A DNA stretch of 64,000 bases. Source: Vicinamibacteria bacterium (GTDB taxonomy: Bacteria; Acidobacteriota; Vicinamibacteria; Fen-336). The stretch spans positions 62,001 to 126,000 of the forward strand of contig DATMML010000083.1 of NCBI GenBank assembly GCA_035570235.1. The letters are read 5' to 3'. A model generated the notes under the pieces. It saw only the letters and a list, made by a program, of their open reading frames with translations. It was not told the DNA's origin and searched no databases. The position numbers and the translations under genes were made by a program. Shown here piece after piece: positions 8,565 to 17,811 of this stretch; within the stretch, counting starts at the first letter, position 1, and every line of letters starts with the position of its first letter.

Positions 8565-9719
8565 CTAACCGATGGTTTCTCGGATGGCCCTCATCACGAG
8601 CTGGGTCTGCCGGGGTTCCATCCCCGGGAAGATGGGCAGGCAGATGTGGCGGGCACAGAGATCCTCGGCCACGGGGAGGGCCGATGATGCGTAAGCACGG
8701 AAGACGGGCTGAGCGTGGAGGGGCGTCTCGTAGACCTCGCCCGCCAGCGACACCCCGAAGCGTTCCTTGAGATGCTTCTTCAGGGCGGGCCGGTCGCGCC
8801 GCTCGCGGAGGACGGCGACGTACTTGTAGTAGTTGGACACCCCACCCGGGGGCACGGCGAGGGGACGAAGCCCATGCTCACCCCGGAGCCCGTCGTCGTA
8901 GGCAGCGGCGATGGCCTGCCGCTCGGCCATCAGGGTCGGCAGCCGCTCCAGGTGCCGGAACCCGATGATCGCGTGCGGCTCCGACATCCGCCAGTTGTAG
9001 CCCAGCCGGACGTGGGCGTTCTGCCCGAAACTGGCCTTGCCCTGGTCGCGGTAGATCCTTGCCTCCTCCGCAAGGCGGTCGTCGTCGGTCACGATCATGC
9101 CCCCCTCCGCGGAGGTCACCACCTTGGTGGGGTAGAAGCTGAAGGAGGCCGCCACCCCGAAACGGCCCGCGGCCACGCCGCCGTGGGAAGAGCCGTGGGC
9201 ATGGGCCGCATCCTCCACGAGCCAGAGGCCCTTTCCCCGGGTCCACTCCGCCAGCTCGCGCATCCGCCGCGAAATGAGACCGCCGATGTGGACCGGGACC
9301 ACCCCCACCGTGCTGGGTGTGATCCGCCTCTCCACGTCCTCGGGGGAGATGCCGAGGGACTCGGGATCGGTGTCCACGAAGATGGGCCGGCCGCCCGCGT
9401 GTACGACCGCGGCGGCGGTGGCGAAGAAGGTGTTCGTGGGGACGAGCACGTCCTTTCCCTCGATCCCGAGCACCCTGAGGATGATCTCCAGGGCGCTGGT
9501 TCCGCTGTTCACCGCCACCGCGTGGCGGGCCCCGCAGAGGCCGGCAAAACTCTGCTCGAAGGCAGCTCCGTACCTCCCCAGGGTGAGCTCCCCCGAGGCC
9601 AGGACCTCCTGGATCCGCTCCGCGATCCAGGCCCGGTCTTCGGGCGGAAAGTGGATCCGGGCGGCGGGGACGCTGAGCGGAGCGGCGGAATCAGCTCTCT
9701 CGGGCGGCAGGGGCGGCAT
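8565..9719 (-). CDS. DegT/DnrJ/EryC1/StrS-family aminotransferase (ArnB-like)
   Basis: A PLP enzyme of 384 aa that aminates keto-sugars bound to nucleotides. Family marks are ASGELTLGRYGAAFEQSFA near the start, AVNSGTSALEIILR, the PLP-binding VEDAAHAHGS, and FSFYPTKVVTSAEGG with the Schiff-base lysine. The C-terminal third has the family's HAQPVF and LPIFPGM segments. ATG 9719 is supported by a strong GGAAAGGAGG ribosome binding site. The gene overlaps the upstream small transporter by 29 bp. Position in the hopanoid operon suggests an amino-sugar product, but the link to hopanoids is inferred from neighbours only. Confidence 0.9.
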   Translation of the reverse strand: MPPLPPERADSAAPLSVPAARIHFPPEDRAWIAERIQEVLASGELTLGRYGAAFEQSFAGLCGARHAVAVNSGTSALEIILRVLGIEGKDVLVPTNTFFATAAAVVHAGGRPIFVDTDPESLGISPEDVERRITPSTVGVVPVHIGGLISRRMRELAEWTRGKGLWLVEDAAHAHGSSHGGVAAGRFGVAASFSFYPTKVVTSAEGGMIVTDDDRLAEEARIYRDQGKASFGQNAHVRLGYNWRMSEPHAIIGFRHLERLPTLMAERQAIAAAYDDGLRGEHGLRPLAVPPGGVSNYYKYVAVLRERRDRPALKKHLKERFGVSLAGEVYETPLHAQPVFRAYASSALPVAEDLCARHICLPIFPGMEPRQTQLVMRAIRETIG

Positions 9720-10137
9720 GGCTTTCCTCCTTTCCCGTGGGATCTCCGCTCCCACGCGGCCCGCTCTCGGCCAGCCCGATCAGGACTACGCCCCCGATCA
9801 CGAGGGCGATCCCTAGCCAGCGAAGGGCGGGCACCGCTTCCTTGAGGATCACGACCCCCAGCACGGCGGCGAAGGCGTACTCCAGGGCGGTGAGGGGAAG
9901 CGCGACCGTCACCTCCGACCAGGAGAGAACGGCCAGGAAGAGAAGATAGAAAATCGCGTTCATCAGCGTTCCCCCGATGACGTAGGGGTTGGCCGCGGCG
10001 CGCACGAAGTAGGCGACGAGATCGAGGGGGGCCCATCGCTCGAGGGAGCCGACCTGCTGCATCCCATATCGAACCAGGATCTGTCCGACCGCGGCGCTTG
10101 CGCAAGCCAGGGTCATTGCGGTGAGGGTTCGCGACAT
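9691..10137 (-). CDS. Small DMT-superfamily transporter (SMR/EamA half, ArnE/ArnF-like)
   Basis: A 148-aa protein with four hydrophobic segments, among them MTLACASAAVGQILVRYGMQ, PYVIGGTLMNAIFYLLFLAV and LGIALVIGGVVLIGLAESG. The region LPLTALEYAFAAVLGVVILKE is the most conserved part of EamA/SMR halves. Start ATG 10137 is preceded by GGAAGGAG. Four-helix members include multidrug exporters and ArnE/ArnF, which flip undecaprenyl-phosphate-aminoarabinose. The next two genes encode an ArnB-like aminotransferase and an ArnA-dehydrogenase-like epimerase, so a lipid-linked amino-sugar flippase is attractive, though not shown. Confidence 0.8.
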   Translation of the reverse strand: MSRTLTAMTLACASAAVGQILVRYGMQQVGSLERWAPLDLVAYFVRAAANPYVIGGTLMNAIFYLLFLAVLSWSEVTVALPLTALEYAFAAVLGVVILKEAVPALRWLGIALVIGGVVLIGLAESGPRGSGDPTGKEESHAAPAARES

Positions 10138-10175
10138 CGGGCTCTCCTTCCGAGCTCGGCCCCCAGCCCGCTCGA

Positions 10176-11027
10176 TCAGAGGTCGCCGAAGGCAATCCGG
10201 CACGCGCCGGTCGCCCGCAGCGCCTCCATCACCGAGGGGCTAGTGAGGGCTTGTAGCTCCGCCTCGTGCCGATAGGCGGGCATGTGCCGCTCCGTCTGGG
10301 GACAACGGGCGGTGGCGGGGTGAAAGTACATCTCGGTGACTCCGTCCGGAAGCCTCTGGAGGAAGCGGGCCACGAGCGCGGCGTGCATGTTGCCGCTGTC
10401 GTGGAGCCCGAAGGCGAACTGGTTCGACTTCAGGCCGGCTTGGGCGAGCCGCCGCCTCAGGAGCCCGATCCAGGGGGCGAGGAAGGCGGAACCCAGAAGC
10501 CGCCGCGCGAAGGCGGTGCGCGCGGCGCCCCACGAGGCCAGGGGAGGCTCGTAGGGCACGCGGACGGCAGCCAGGCCGAACTCTCGCCCCACCTCCACGA
10601 TCATGGCCAGGACGGAGGGGTGCAGGTGCATGTGGTTGTGGGCGTTGACGTGATCGAGAGGGAGGCCGGTGGCGGCGAAGGCCTCGAACTGCGCGCGGAT
10701 CTCGGCCCGAAGCTGCCGCCGGACGCGACTTCGGAAGAAGAAGCGGACCCCCGCGCGCACGAGGTGAGTCGAGAACTCGCCGTGCTCGTCCACGAGGTCG
10801 GGGACGACGGCGGGGGGAAGCAGCGGCCTCCCCTCCACCAGGACCAGGTGAAGGCCCACGCCGAGGGAGGGGAGCCGGCGCGCGCGCTCAATCGCGTCTG
10901 CGGTGGCCTCCGCCCCGACCATCAGGCTGGCTGCGGTCAGGATCCCCCGTTGGTGGGCCTCTTCGATGCCCTGGTTGACGGGGAGGGCCAGGCCGAAGTC
11001 ATCGCCGGTCACGATGAGCCGCTTCAC
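10176..11027 (-). CDS. hpnK: Hopanoid biosynthesis-associated deacetylase HpnK (YdjC family)
   Basis: A 283-aa YdjC/ChbG-like carbohydrate deacetylase. The metal-binding start KRLIVTGDDFGLALPVNQGI and the His cluster HVNAHNHMHLHPSV are clear, with a C-terminal TEMYFHPA segment. In known hopanoid pathways HpnK removes the acetyl group from N-acetylglucosaminyl bacteriohopanetetrol after HpnI adds GlcNAc. I place the start at GTG 11027, which overlaps the hpnI stop by 4 bp (GTGA) and puts the first strand right at the N-terminus. HpnJ, the next enzyme toward the cyclitol ether, is not present in this window. Confidence 0.9.
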   Translation of the reverse strand: MKRLIVTGDDFGLALPVNQGIEEAHQRGILTAASLMVGAEATADAIERARRLPSLGVGLHLVLVEGRPLLPPAVVPDLVDEHGEFSTHLVRAGVRFFFRSRVRRQLRAEIRAQFEAFAATGLPLDHVNAHNHMHLHPSVLAMIVEVGREFGLAAVRVPYEPPLASWGAARTAFARRLLGSAFLAPWIGLLRRRLAQAGLKSNQFAFGLHDSGNMHAALVARFLQRLPDGVTEMYFHPATARCPQTERHMPAYRHEAELQALTSPSVMEALRATGACRIAFGDL

Positions 11028-12193
11028 GGCAGGGGCTCCCGGGCAACCATGCGCCCATCCGGGGTCAGGTTGAACTGCTCCCCCCGCCAGATGACGGTCG
11101 GTTGGATGAAGGCCAGGGCCCAGGACACGAGCCCGGCCAGGTCGCGCAAGGGGAGAAGGCCTAGCCTTCCCACGCTCTTGCCGTCCCCGAGCCCAAAGCG
11201 GAGGGTCACCGCGGCGGCGAGGAGCCGGACGGCGAGGGCACCAGCCAGGACCTCCCAACCCAGAGGGTCGAAGAGGCGGACGACTGCGAAGAGGAGCGCG
11301 AAGGGGACGGAGCGCACCAAGACCGTGCCCAGGAATCCCCAAGGGTTGGCGGAGCGCGTGTTCTGATCCCAGTACACCTGGTGGTTCCACCATTGCCGCG
11401 GCGACTTGAGGTCCACAATCGTATCTACGAAATAGGGGGCCACGACGATTCGCTTACCGGCCGCGAGTATGCGCCGACCCATCTCGAAGTCCTCGACAAG
11501 GTAATCGGAGAGGGCGGCGAGGCCCCCGATCTCCGCGAGGACAGAAGAGGAGAGGGCGGTGGAGGCCCCGAGCACGAATCGGGAGGCCCCGCTCCAGGCG
11601 GCGAAGACCAAGCTGGGTACGAAATCAGCGTTGAGCGTGAGCTGCTCCAGGGCTTCGTACCAGCTCTGGGCCCCCACCGCCTTGTAAAACGTGCAGGCGC
11701 AGCCCACTCCCGGCTCGGCCAGAAGGGGCACGATCGTTACGAGGTAATCGGGTCTCAGGCGAACGTCGCTGTCGCTGATGACCAGGAAAGTGTGCCGGGC
11801 CCGGGGCAGCGCTCCCAGGAGATTCCGGATCTTTCCGTTGGGGGCGGTCTGGGTGTCGTCGACCACGACGTCGACCTTGGCGGAACCGAACTCCTGCTGG
11901 AGCCGGAGGAGGAGGGGGAGGGCGGGGTCGTCTTTTCTCTGCACGGAGAAGATGACCTGGAACTCGGGATAGTCCTGCTGGCACGTACTCCGCAGGTTCT
12001 CCTCCAGGCCCTTCTCCAGCCCATGAATCGGCTTCAAGACCGTGACGGGCGGAGAGAAGGCGAGCCCCGCTCGCCCTCGTCCCGGCCCCCGCCGGAGCCG
12101 GAGCACGGCGGCCAGACACAGCACCGCGTAAACCGAACCTCCGGCCACGGGCAAGAGCAGCGCCCACTGTAGGGCGAGCCAAAGCGTCAACAT
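11024..12193 (-). CDS. hpnI: Hopanoid glycosyltransferase HpnI (GT2, ceramide-glucosyltransferase-like)
   Basis: A 389-aa membrane glycosyltransferase. An N-terminal membrane helix is followed by the GT-A domain (SPPVTVLKPIHGLEKGLEEN; VVVDDTQTAPNGKIRNL; the metal-binding region VISDSDVRLRPDYL). Then come a catalytic acidic region (LSDYLVEDFEMGRRIL), the WWNHQVYWDQNTR segment and C-terminal membrane helices. HpnI transfers GlcNAc to bacteriohopanetetrol. ATG 12193 begins 51 bp after hpnG ends. Together with hpnK it predicts glucosaminyl-hopanoids. Confidence 0.9.
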   Translation of the reverse strand: MLTLWLALQWALLLPVAGGSVYAVLCLAAVLRLRRGPGRGRAGLAFSPPVTVLKPIHGLEKGLEENLRSTCQQDYPEFQVIFSVQRKDDPALPLLLRLQQEFGSAKVDVVVDDTQTAPNGKIRNLLGALPRARHTFLVISDSDVRLRPDYLVTIVPLLAEPGVGCACTFYKAVGAQSWYEALEQLTLNADFVPSLVFAAWSGASRFVLGASTALSSSVLAEIGGLAALSDYLVEDFEMGRRILAAGKRIVVAPYFVDTIVDLKSPRQWWNHQVYWDQNTRSANPWGFLGTVLVRSVPFALLFAVVRLFDPLGWEVLAGALAVRLLAAAVTLRFGLGDGKSVGRLGLLPLRDLAGLVSWALAFIQPTVIWRGEQFNLTPDGRMVAREPLP

Positions 12194-12244
12194 GGGGGGG
12201 CTTGATACACGGTGATCCGGCGGGAGCGCGGCTCGGTCATGACG

Positions 12245-13099
12245 TCACGGCCTTCGCTCGAGACTCGGTATTGTCGCTCCATTCTGCGGCCCCGCCCCCC
12301 CCCGGGGATCGCGCGCCGCCTCCCCCTTCAGGAGCCCCTCGACAAAGCGGGCCAGACCCTCCCCTCCGGATCGCGTGCGGGCGCGCAGGGCGATCAGGTC
12401 GGACACGAGCCGGGGGCGGAGGAGGGCCTGGCGCACGACCTTGGCCCGGCTCAGGCCACCGTCGGGGTCCTGGCAGCGGGCGAGGATCTCAGGCAGGTTC
12501 TCCTCGGCCCGGTCGAGGACGCTGCGCACGATCAGGTAAGGGATGCCCTTCTCGGCCGCCACCCGCGCCCAAGCCGCCGACTCCAGGTCGACGGCCGCGG
12601 GTTGGGCGGGGGAGCACGTCCTCCAAAGGGAGGCCTTGCCCTCCGCACTCCAGAGCAGTTCGTCCACGGTCACGAGGGTGGCCCGCCGGGGGGCCCCCTC
12701 CGAGCGCAGGGCGCGTTCCACCCAGGAGGCGTCCGGTGCCCCCACCGCGCCCGAGGAGTCCCGGACAGGGTCGCCCACGAGAATCTCTCCCGCGCCCAGG
12801 CCCGGGGAGAGGCCCCCCGCGACCCCCGCTCCCAAGAGTCCGCGGACGGAGAAGGCATCGAGCAACGCCCGTGCGCCCCGGTCCGCCCTGCGCTGTCCGA
12901 CCCCGGTGCAGGTCATGACTACGGGTTTTCCCGCGAGGTCTCCCAGGAGGAAGCGGGAAGACCGGGCCCGGGTCGCGCGCACGTTCGCCGCCCGCCGCCG
13001 GAGGGGAGCGAGCTCCTCGGGGAGGGCGGTGACGATGCCCAGGAGAGGGGTCGACGCTTCCCAACCCTCGGTGCCCGGCCGGCTAGCGGGGACGGACAT
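12245..13099 (-). CDS. hpnG: Hopanoid-associated nucleoside phosphorylase HpnG
   Basis: A PNP/MTAN-family protein of 284 aa: LLGIVTALPEELAPLRRR at the N-terminus, VVMTCTGVGQRRADRGARAL, GVAGGLSPGLGAGEILVGD and the ribose-binding region AAVDLESAAWARVA. In hopanoid producers HpnG removes adenine from adenosylhopane to give (phospho)ribosylhopane. ATG 13099 overlaps the end of hpnA by 17 bp. The last ~45 residues (after about GGEGLARFVEGLLKG) are Gly/Arg-rich and poorly conserved in character. Confidence 0.88.
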   Translation of the reverse strand: MSVPASRPGTEGWEASTPLLGIVTALPEELAPLRRRAANVRATRARSSRFLLGDLAGKPVVMTCTGVGQRRADRGARALLDAFSVRGLLGAGVAGGLSPGLGAGEILVGDPVRDSSGAVGAPDASWVERALRSEGAPRRATLVTVDELLWSAEGKASLWRTCSPAQPAAVDLESAAWARVAAEKGIPYLIVRSVLDRAEENLPEILARCQDPDGGLSRAKVVRQALLRPRLVSDLIALRARTRSGGEGLARFVEGLLKGEAARDPRGGAGPQNGATIPSLERRP

Positions 13100-14090
13100 A
13101 GCCGTTCTCTCGAAACCAGCGGACCGCCCGCTCGAGCGCGTCCTCGATGGCGGTCTGCGGAAGCCCCAGCTCGCGCACGGCCTTGCCGGCATCGAAGAAC
13201 ATGCGATGACGGGAGAGTCGGACGCTCTCGATCGGTATCTCAGGGGAGCGCCCGACCAGGCGCGCAAACGATGTGTCCACCGCGGCCACGGCGAGAGGAA
13301 TCCAGTGGGGGACGCGGAGGCGCGGCGCGGGGAGGCCGGTCAGCCGGGCCAGCGTCTCCAGGAGCTCCTTCAAGGTCATGTTCCGGTGCCCGAGGATGTA
13401 TTTCTCGCCCACCCGGCCCTTCTCGGCGGCCAGGAGGTGGCCCTCGGCGACGTCGCGGACATCCACCAGGTTCAGGCCGGTCTCCACGTAGGCGGGCATG
13501 CGGCGGTTCAGGAACCGGACCAGGATCTGGCCGGTGGGGGTGGGTTTGATGTCCAGCTCGCCGACCGGCGCCGAGGGATTGACGATGACGAGGGGGAGCC
13601 CCTGGACGGACCACTCCTGCGCCACCCGCTCGGCCAGGAACTTGCTGCGCTTGTAGTGACCGACCATGTCCGCGAGGGCGACCGGGGTCTCCTCGGTGGC
13701 GGGCCGCCCAGTTCGGTTGAGGCCCAGGGCCCCCACCGAACTCGTGTAGACGACCCTCGACACCCCCGCCTCGGCGGCGGCGCGGAGCACGTTCCGGGTT
13801 CCCTCGACGTTGTTGGCGTAGGTCTCTCGGGGATCGCGCACGTAGAGCCGGTAGTCGGCGGCGCAGTGGAACACCGTGGCCACGCCTTGGGTCGCCCGCC
13901 GGAGGGATGCCGCATCCGTGAGGTCGCCGGGAACGATCTCAACGGGCAGGCCCGCGAGGTTGCGCCGGTCGCTCGTGGGGCGGACGAGGCAGCGCGGGCG
14001 CTCGCCCCGCCCCACAAGGGCGCGCACGAGGTGGGCTCCCAGGAAGCCGGTGCCGCCGGTGACGAGGGTGGGGCCGGACGACGAGGCCAT
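13083..14090 (-). CDS. hpnA: Hopanoid-associated sugar epimerase HpnA (extended SDR)
   Basis: A 335-aa NAD(P)-dependent enzyme of the dihydroflavonol-reductase-like branch. It shows VTGGTGFLGAHLVRAL at residues 9-24, FHCAADYRLYVRDP, VVYTSSVGALGL, the catalytic YKRSKFLAE and NPSAPVGELDIKPTPTG. These last two segments are characteristic of HpnA, whose reaction is still unsettled. It lies between hpnH and hpnG, as in many hopanoid clusters. ATG 14090 follows a 37-bp gap after the hpnH stop. Confidence 0.9.
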   Translation of the reverse strand: MASSSGPTLVTGGTGFLGAHLVRALVGRGERPRCLVRPTSDRRNLAGLPVEIVPGDLTDAASLRRATQGVATVFHCAADYRLYVRDPRETYANNVEGTRNVLRAAAEAGVSRVVYTSSVGALGLNRTGRPATEETPVALADMVGHYKRSKFLAERVAQEWSVQGLPLVIVNPSAPVGELDIKPTPTGQILVRFLNRRMPAYVETGLNLVDVRDVAEGHLLAAEKGRVGEKYILGHRNMTLKELLETLARLTGLPAPRLRVPHWIPLAVAAVDTSFARLVGRSPEIPIESVRLSRHRMFFDAGKAVRELGLPQTAIEDALERAVRWFRENGYVRPR

Positions 14091-14127
14091 GGACCCGAGC
14101 CTCGACCCCTTTGGTCGAGGGCCCTCT

Positions 14128-15129
14128 TCAGCCTAACAGGTTCCAGGCCACGAGCCGGACCATGTCCCCCGGGCTCTTGGGGAGCTCGCGGACCACGGAG
14201 GCCTCGAAGCCCGAGTGCATCGCGCAGTTCTGGCACAGCCGGTTGGTGCGGGACTCCCAGTATGGCCAGTTCGTGCCGTTCCAGAACTCCTCCCAGGAGA
14301 AGGTGTAGGTCTGGCCGATCAAGTAGCAGGGCCCCTTCCAACCTCGGGGGGTGAAGGTGACCGTGCTCCAGGGCGAGCATTTGTAGTCGCGCAGGCCGGC
14401 TGCGAATTCGAGGAACATCGGGGTCGAGGTCAAGCGGTACCGCTTCGAGATCTCCAAGATCTTCCCGAACTTCTTTTGGATCTCGACCTTCGTCATGAAG
14501 ATGTCCCGCTCCACCGACTCGTAGTGGTAGCCGGGGGTGACGAGCATTCCCTCCACTCCCAGCTCGCTCAGGAGATGGCAGAGCTCCTCGACCTCGTCCA
14601 CTTCGGTGTCCTTGAAGACGGTCATGTTCGCCATCACGTGATGGCCCAGCTCGAGCCCCTGCTTGATCATGGCCAGCGCCTTGTCGAAGACCCCCGCCCG
14701 GGCGCAGACCCGGTCGTGGGTCTCCCGCAGGCCGTCCAGGTGCACGTTGATCATCAGCCTCTTGTTGGGCGGGATGCGTCCGTAGACGCTCTCGTCCAGG
14801 AGGAGGCCGTTCGTGCAGAGGTAGATGTGCCGGCTGCGGGCGATGATTTCCGTGACCAGCTGGGGGAGCTCGGGGTAAAGGGTGGGCTCCCCCCCGCAAA
14901 GAGAGACCACCGGTGCGCGTGATTCCTCCACCGCTTGCAAGCACGCGGCCACGGGCAGGCGATCCTTGAGTTTTCCCGTGTGACGCTCGACGGCGCAGCC
15001 GATGCAGGCGAGGTTACAGGCGTACAGCGGTTCCAGCATCAGCACGTAGGGGAACCTCTTGTTCCCGCGGAGGGCGTTGCGGACCTGGTTGCGGATCATG
15101 TCCGTCGTGATGTGCAGGGGGTATCTCAT
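14128..15129 (-). CDS. hpnH: Adenosylhopane synthase HpnH (radical SAM)
   Basis: A 333-aa radical SAM enzyme that joins hopene with a 5'-deoxyadenosyl group to make adenosylhopane, the first side-chain extension step. The N-terminus MRYPLHITTDMIRNQVRNAL is characteristic of HpnH. The CX3CX2C iron-sulfur motif is at about residues 37-44 (YACNLACIGCAVE), the SAM-binding GGEPTLYPELPQL follows, and a C-terminal part ends in an extra Cys cluster (LCQNCAMHSGFE). ATG 15129 overlaps the shc stop by 4 bp (ATGA), so the two genes are coupled. Confidence 0.95.
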   Translation of the reverse strand: MRYPLHITTDMIRNQVRNALRGNKRFPYVLMLEPLYACNLACIGCAVERHTGKLKDRLPVAACLQAVEESRAPVVSLCGGEPTLYPELPQLVTEIIARSRHIYLCTNGLLLDESVYGRIPPNKRLMINVHLDGLRETHDRVCARAGVFDKALAMIKQGLELGHHVMANMTVFKDTEVDEVEELCHLLSELGVEGMLVTPGYHYESVERDIFMTKVEIQKKFGKILEISKRYRLTSTPMFLEFAAGLRDYKCSPWSTVTFTPRGWKGPCYLIGQTYTFSWEEFWNGTNWPYWESRTNRLCQNCAMHSGFEASVVRELPKSPGDMVRLVAWNLLG

Positions 15130-17129
15130 GCCCGCATCTCCTCGATGAGCGCGAAGGGGGCGGTCGTGCCCTCGAGCGCCTGCAGGCTCTGGAAAACCCC
15201 CAGGGCCAAGAGCGGGGAATAGACCGCATAAAGGTGATAACGCAAATAGAAGACCTTGGGGAACCCGGTACCCGTCCAGTAGTCGTCGCGCCACCCTCCC
15301 TCCGGGCCCTGGTTGCGCAGCAGATACTCGAGGGCACGCCGGACCCCGGGGGAGTCCAGATGGTTTAGGGCAAAGAGCGCGAGCAGGGCCCACGACGTCT
15401 GCGACGCGGTGCTGGGGCCGATCCCCTTCTGGGCGGGATCGTCGTAGGAGGTGGGCAACTCCCCCCAGCCTCCGTCGTCGTTCTGGCAACGGTAGAGCCA
15501 GGTCGCCGCCCGCTGGTAGCGTTCCTGGGTCAGGTCCTCACCCACCTGCGCGAGGCCGCGCAGGGCCAGCCAGGTGCCGTAGAGATAGTTGCAGCCCCAG
15601 CGCCCGTACCAGGTCCCGTCCGGCGCCTGCTTTGCCCGCAGAAAAGCCATGGCCCGCCGTAGGGCGGCACTCTGGGGGGAAATGCCCAAGTGGTGCAGGG
15701 CCTCCAAGCCGCGGCCGGTGATGTCTTCGCAACTGGGGTCGATCATGGCGTTGTGGTCGGCGAAGGGAATGAAAGTGAGGACCTCGTTGTCGCAACCTTT
15801 GTCGAAAGCCCCCCATCCCCCGTCCGCGTTCTGCATGCTGAGAAGCCAGCGAAGCCCCCGATCGAGGGCTTCCCTCCGGTCCTGATCGCTGGCCGGATGG
15901 GCCAGGCGGAGGCGGCTCAAGGCGGTCAGGACGGCGGTGGTGTCGTCGGCGTCGGGATAGAAGGGGTTGCGGTACTCGAAGAACCAACCCCCCGGCTCCG
16001 CTTGGGGACTCCTCCGCTGGTAGTCGCCCGGTCCCCGTGCCTCTCGGTCCAGGAGCCATCGCGCTCCTTTCTCGAGCGCGGGGTGCGCGGCGGGCAAACC
16101 CGACTCGAGGAGAGCCTGGAGGGCGAGGGAGGTGTCCCAGGTAGCCGAGAAGCAGGGCTGAATCCGCAGCGTGTCCTCGTCCTCGATCTCCAGCTTCTCC
16201 AGCTCGCCAACTTGGCTCACGAGCAACGGGTGGTCGAGGGGGTAGCCCAAGCAGCGGAATGCGATGACGGTGTTGATGATGGGAGGCAGAATCGCCCCCA
16301 GGCCATCGCTGCCCTCGAGCCGCTCCCGGATCCAGGACTCCGCCCTCTTGAGGGCCCTCGCCCGGAGTGGGGTCAGGGAGGCGGCCTCCAGCGCTTTGAG
16401 AGTCCAGTTGGCGGCACGGAAGAAGGTGGTCCACAGTCGCTGCCGGAGCCCGCCCGCAGGGCGGCGGGGCTCGAGGGGCGCGCCCGGGCGATGAAGCTCG
16501 AGAATGTTCGCGTGGTCCGGGACCGGGCAGGAAGGTCTACAGGCCCAGATGATCGAGAGGGGGACCACGATGGCTCTCGACCAAGACGAAATCCGGTAGA
16601 TGTTCAAGGGGAACCAGTCGGGCAGCAGGATCAGTTCGGGTGGCACGGCGGGGCAGCTATCCCAGCGGCACTGCCCGAAGATGGCCAGGTAGATCCGAGT
16701 GAAAGAGTTGCAGGCGTCGATGCCCCCCAGACCCAGGATCACGTCCCGGGCTCTGACCATGTGGGGGGCACCGGGATCGTCGCCCATCACCTTGAGGACA
16801 AAGTAAGCCTTGACGGAAGCGCTGACCTCAGGCGGACCGCCGGGATACACGGCCCACCCCCCCCGGGGAAGCTGCCGGCGCCGGATGTACTCGGCGGCCT
16901 TGCGCGCCCGCGCCTCACCGCTACGGCCGAGCAGATGGAGAGTGAGCAGGTATTCCGATTCGACGATCGTGTCGCCTTCGAGCTCGCCGCACCAGTGGCC
17001 ATCGGCTGCTTGCAGGGAGAGCAGGTACGCTTGCGCCGATTCCACCGCGGCGCCCACGCGGGCGCCGAACGACGCGTAGACCTCCTCGGCCCTAAACTGT
17101 AAGTCCTCCACCAACGGGCGTGCCCTCAT
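15126..17129 (-). CDS. shc: Squalene-hopene cyclase
   Basis: About 667 aa, the usual size of the family. It cyclises squalene to hopene and is the entry enzyme for hopanoids, acting at the membrane. The catalytic DXDD motif is DADDTTA at about residue 390. Several QW repeats are seen, for example QNADGGWGAFDKG, QNDDGGWGELPTSYDD and QGPEGGWRDDYWTG. ATG 17129 is used; a TTG at 17135 in the same frame is closer to the GGGGAGGG binding site and cannot be excluded. It is the first gene of the nine-gene minus-strand operon that reaches 7635. Confidence 0.95.
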   Translation of the reverse strand: MRARPLVEDLQFRAEEVYASFGARVGAAVESAQAYLLSLQAADGHWCGELEGDTIVESEYLLTLHLLGRSGEARARKAAEYIRRRQLPRGGWAVYPGGPPEVSASVKAYFVLKVMGDDPGAPHMVRARDVILGLGGIDACNSFTRIYLAIFGQCRWDSCPAVPPELILLPDWFPLNIYRISSWSRAIVVPLSIIWACRPSCPVPDHANILELHRPGAPLEPRRPAGGLRQRLWTTFFRAANWTLKALEAASLTPLRARALKRAESWIRERLEGSDGLGAILPPIINTVIAFRCLGYPLDHPLLVSQVGELEKLEIEDEDTLRIQPCFSATWDTSLALQALLESGLPAAHPALEKGARWLLDREARGPGDYQRRSPQAEPGGWFFEYRNPFYPDADDTTAVLTALSRLRLAHPASDQDRREALDRGLRWLLSMQNADGGWGAFDKGCDNEVLTFIPFADHNAMIDPSCEDITGRGLEALHHLGISPQSAALRRAMAFLRAKQAPDGTWYGRWGCNYLYGTWLALRGLAQVGEDLTQERYQRAATWLYRCQNDDGGWGELPTSYDDPAQKGIGPSTASQTSWALLALFALNHLDSPGVRRALEYLLRNQGPEGGWRDDYWTGTGFPKVFYLRYHLYAVYSPLLALGVFQSLQALEGTTAPFALIEEMRA

Positions 17130-17811
17130 GTCCAATGCACCCTCCCCTTCAGAAAGGGCTCCTATCAGGGAAGGGGTGCGTTAACGATGGTGCCTTTGTA
17201 CTCAAGACTGAACCGCGTACGTCGGCGATTCTTGGCTGCCTACCCTTTGCTCCCTTGCGCGTGGGCGCGCGTGCGAAGCAAGACAACGTAGCATAGGCGG
17301 TTTTCGACGGCAATCCCCGAATGGCCACCGTCCAGACTCGACCGCAATGCCCCCACGCCAGTTTCCTACGCCACGGCCCGGTCGCGCAAGGGGTGCGGTC
17401 GACAGGCGCCGGGCTAATTGTTATTTTTTGTTAAGAGTCGCCGCGGGTGACGCTTCCAAGCGGGGGCGGCCGTCGTGCTCATCGCCAGGGGAGGCGACGT
17501 TCAGGGCCAGGTGGTAGCGGAGAGCGCGACCGGTGGTTCCGAAGCGGCGAACGCCGCAGAGGTCGGGGGAGAGGTTCTGCGAGTCGAGGTCCGATGACCC
17601 GCCTCCCTTCGGACTCAACCTCCTCCCGGGGTTCACCTTCGATCAAGCGCTTCAACGTGGGCAGGGCTCCTTGAGGAATTGACCTTGGGGTAGTGGCGAC
17701 GGTGATCTAGACGGGGTGGAGATGGCGGGGGCGGGTGACGACCCAGGGGTGGCAGGCTCGACCCAAAGGGATGTATAGGTAGAGGAAAGGGCGGCGGAGT
17801 CGCCCGACTTT
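17130..17811. other. Long divergent intergenic region before the hopanoid operon
   Basis: No convincing gene is seen. Short open frames here are Arg/Gly/Ser-rich and look non-coding. It should hold the hopanoid operon promoter on the minus strand. The best candidate is weak: TTGAGT (17205-17200), a 16-bp spacer and TAACGC (17183-17178). The stretch 17410-17440 is locally AT-rich (TTGTTATTTTTTGTTAAGAG), unusual for this genome. No RNA gene was recognised. Confidence 0.35.
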
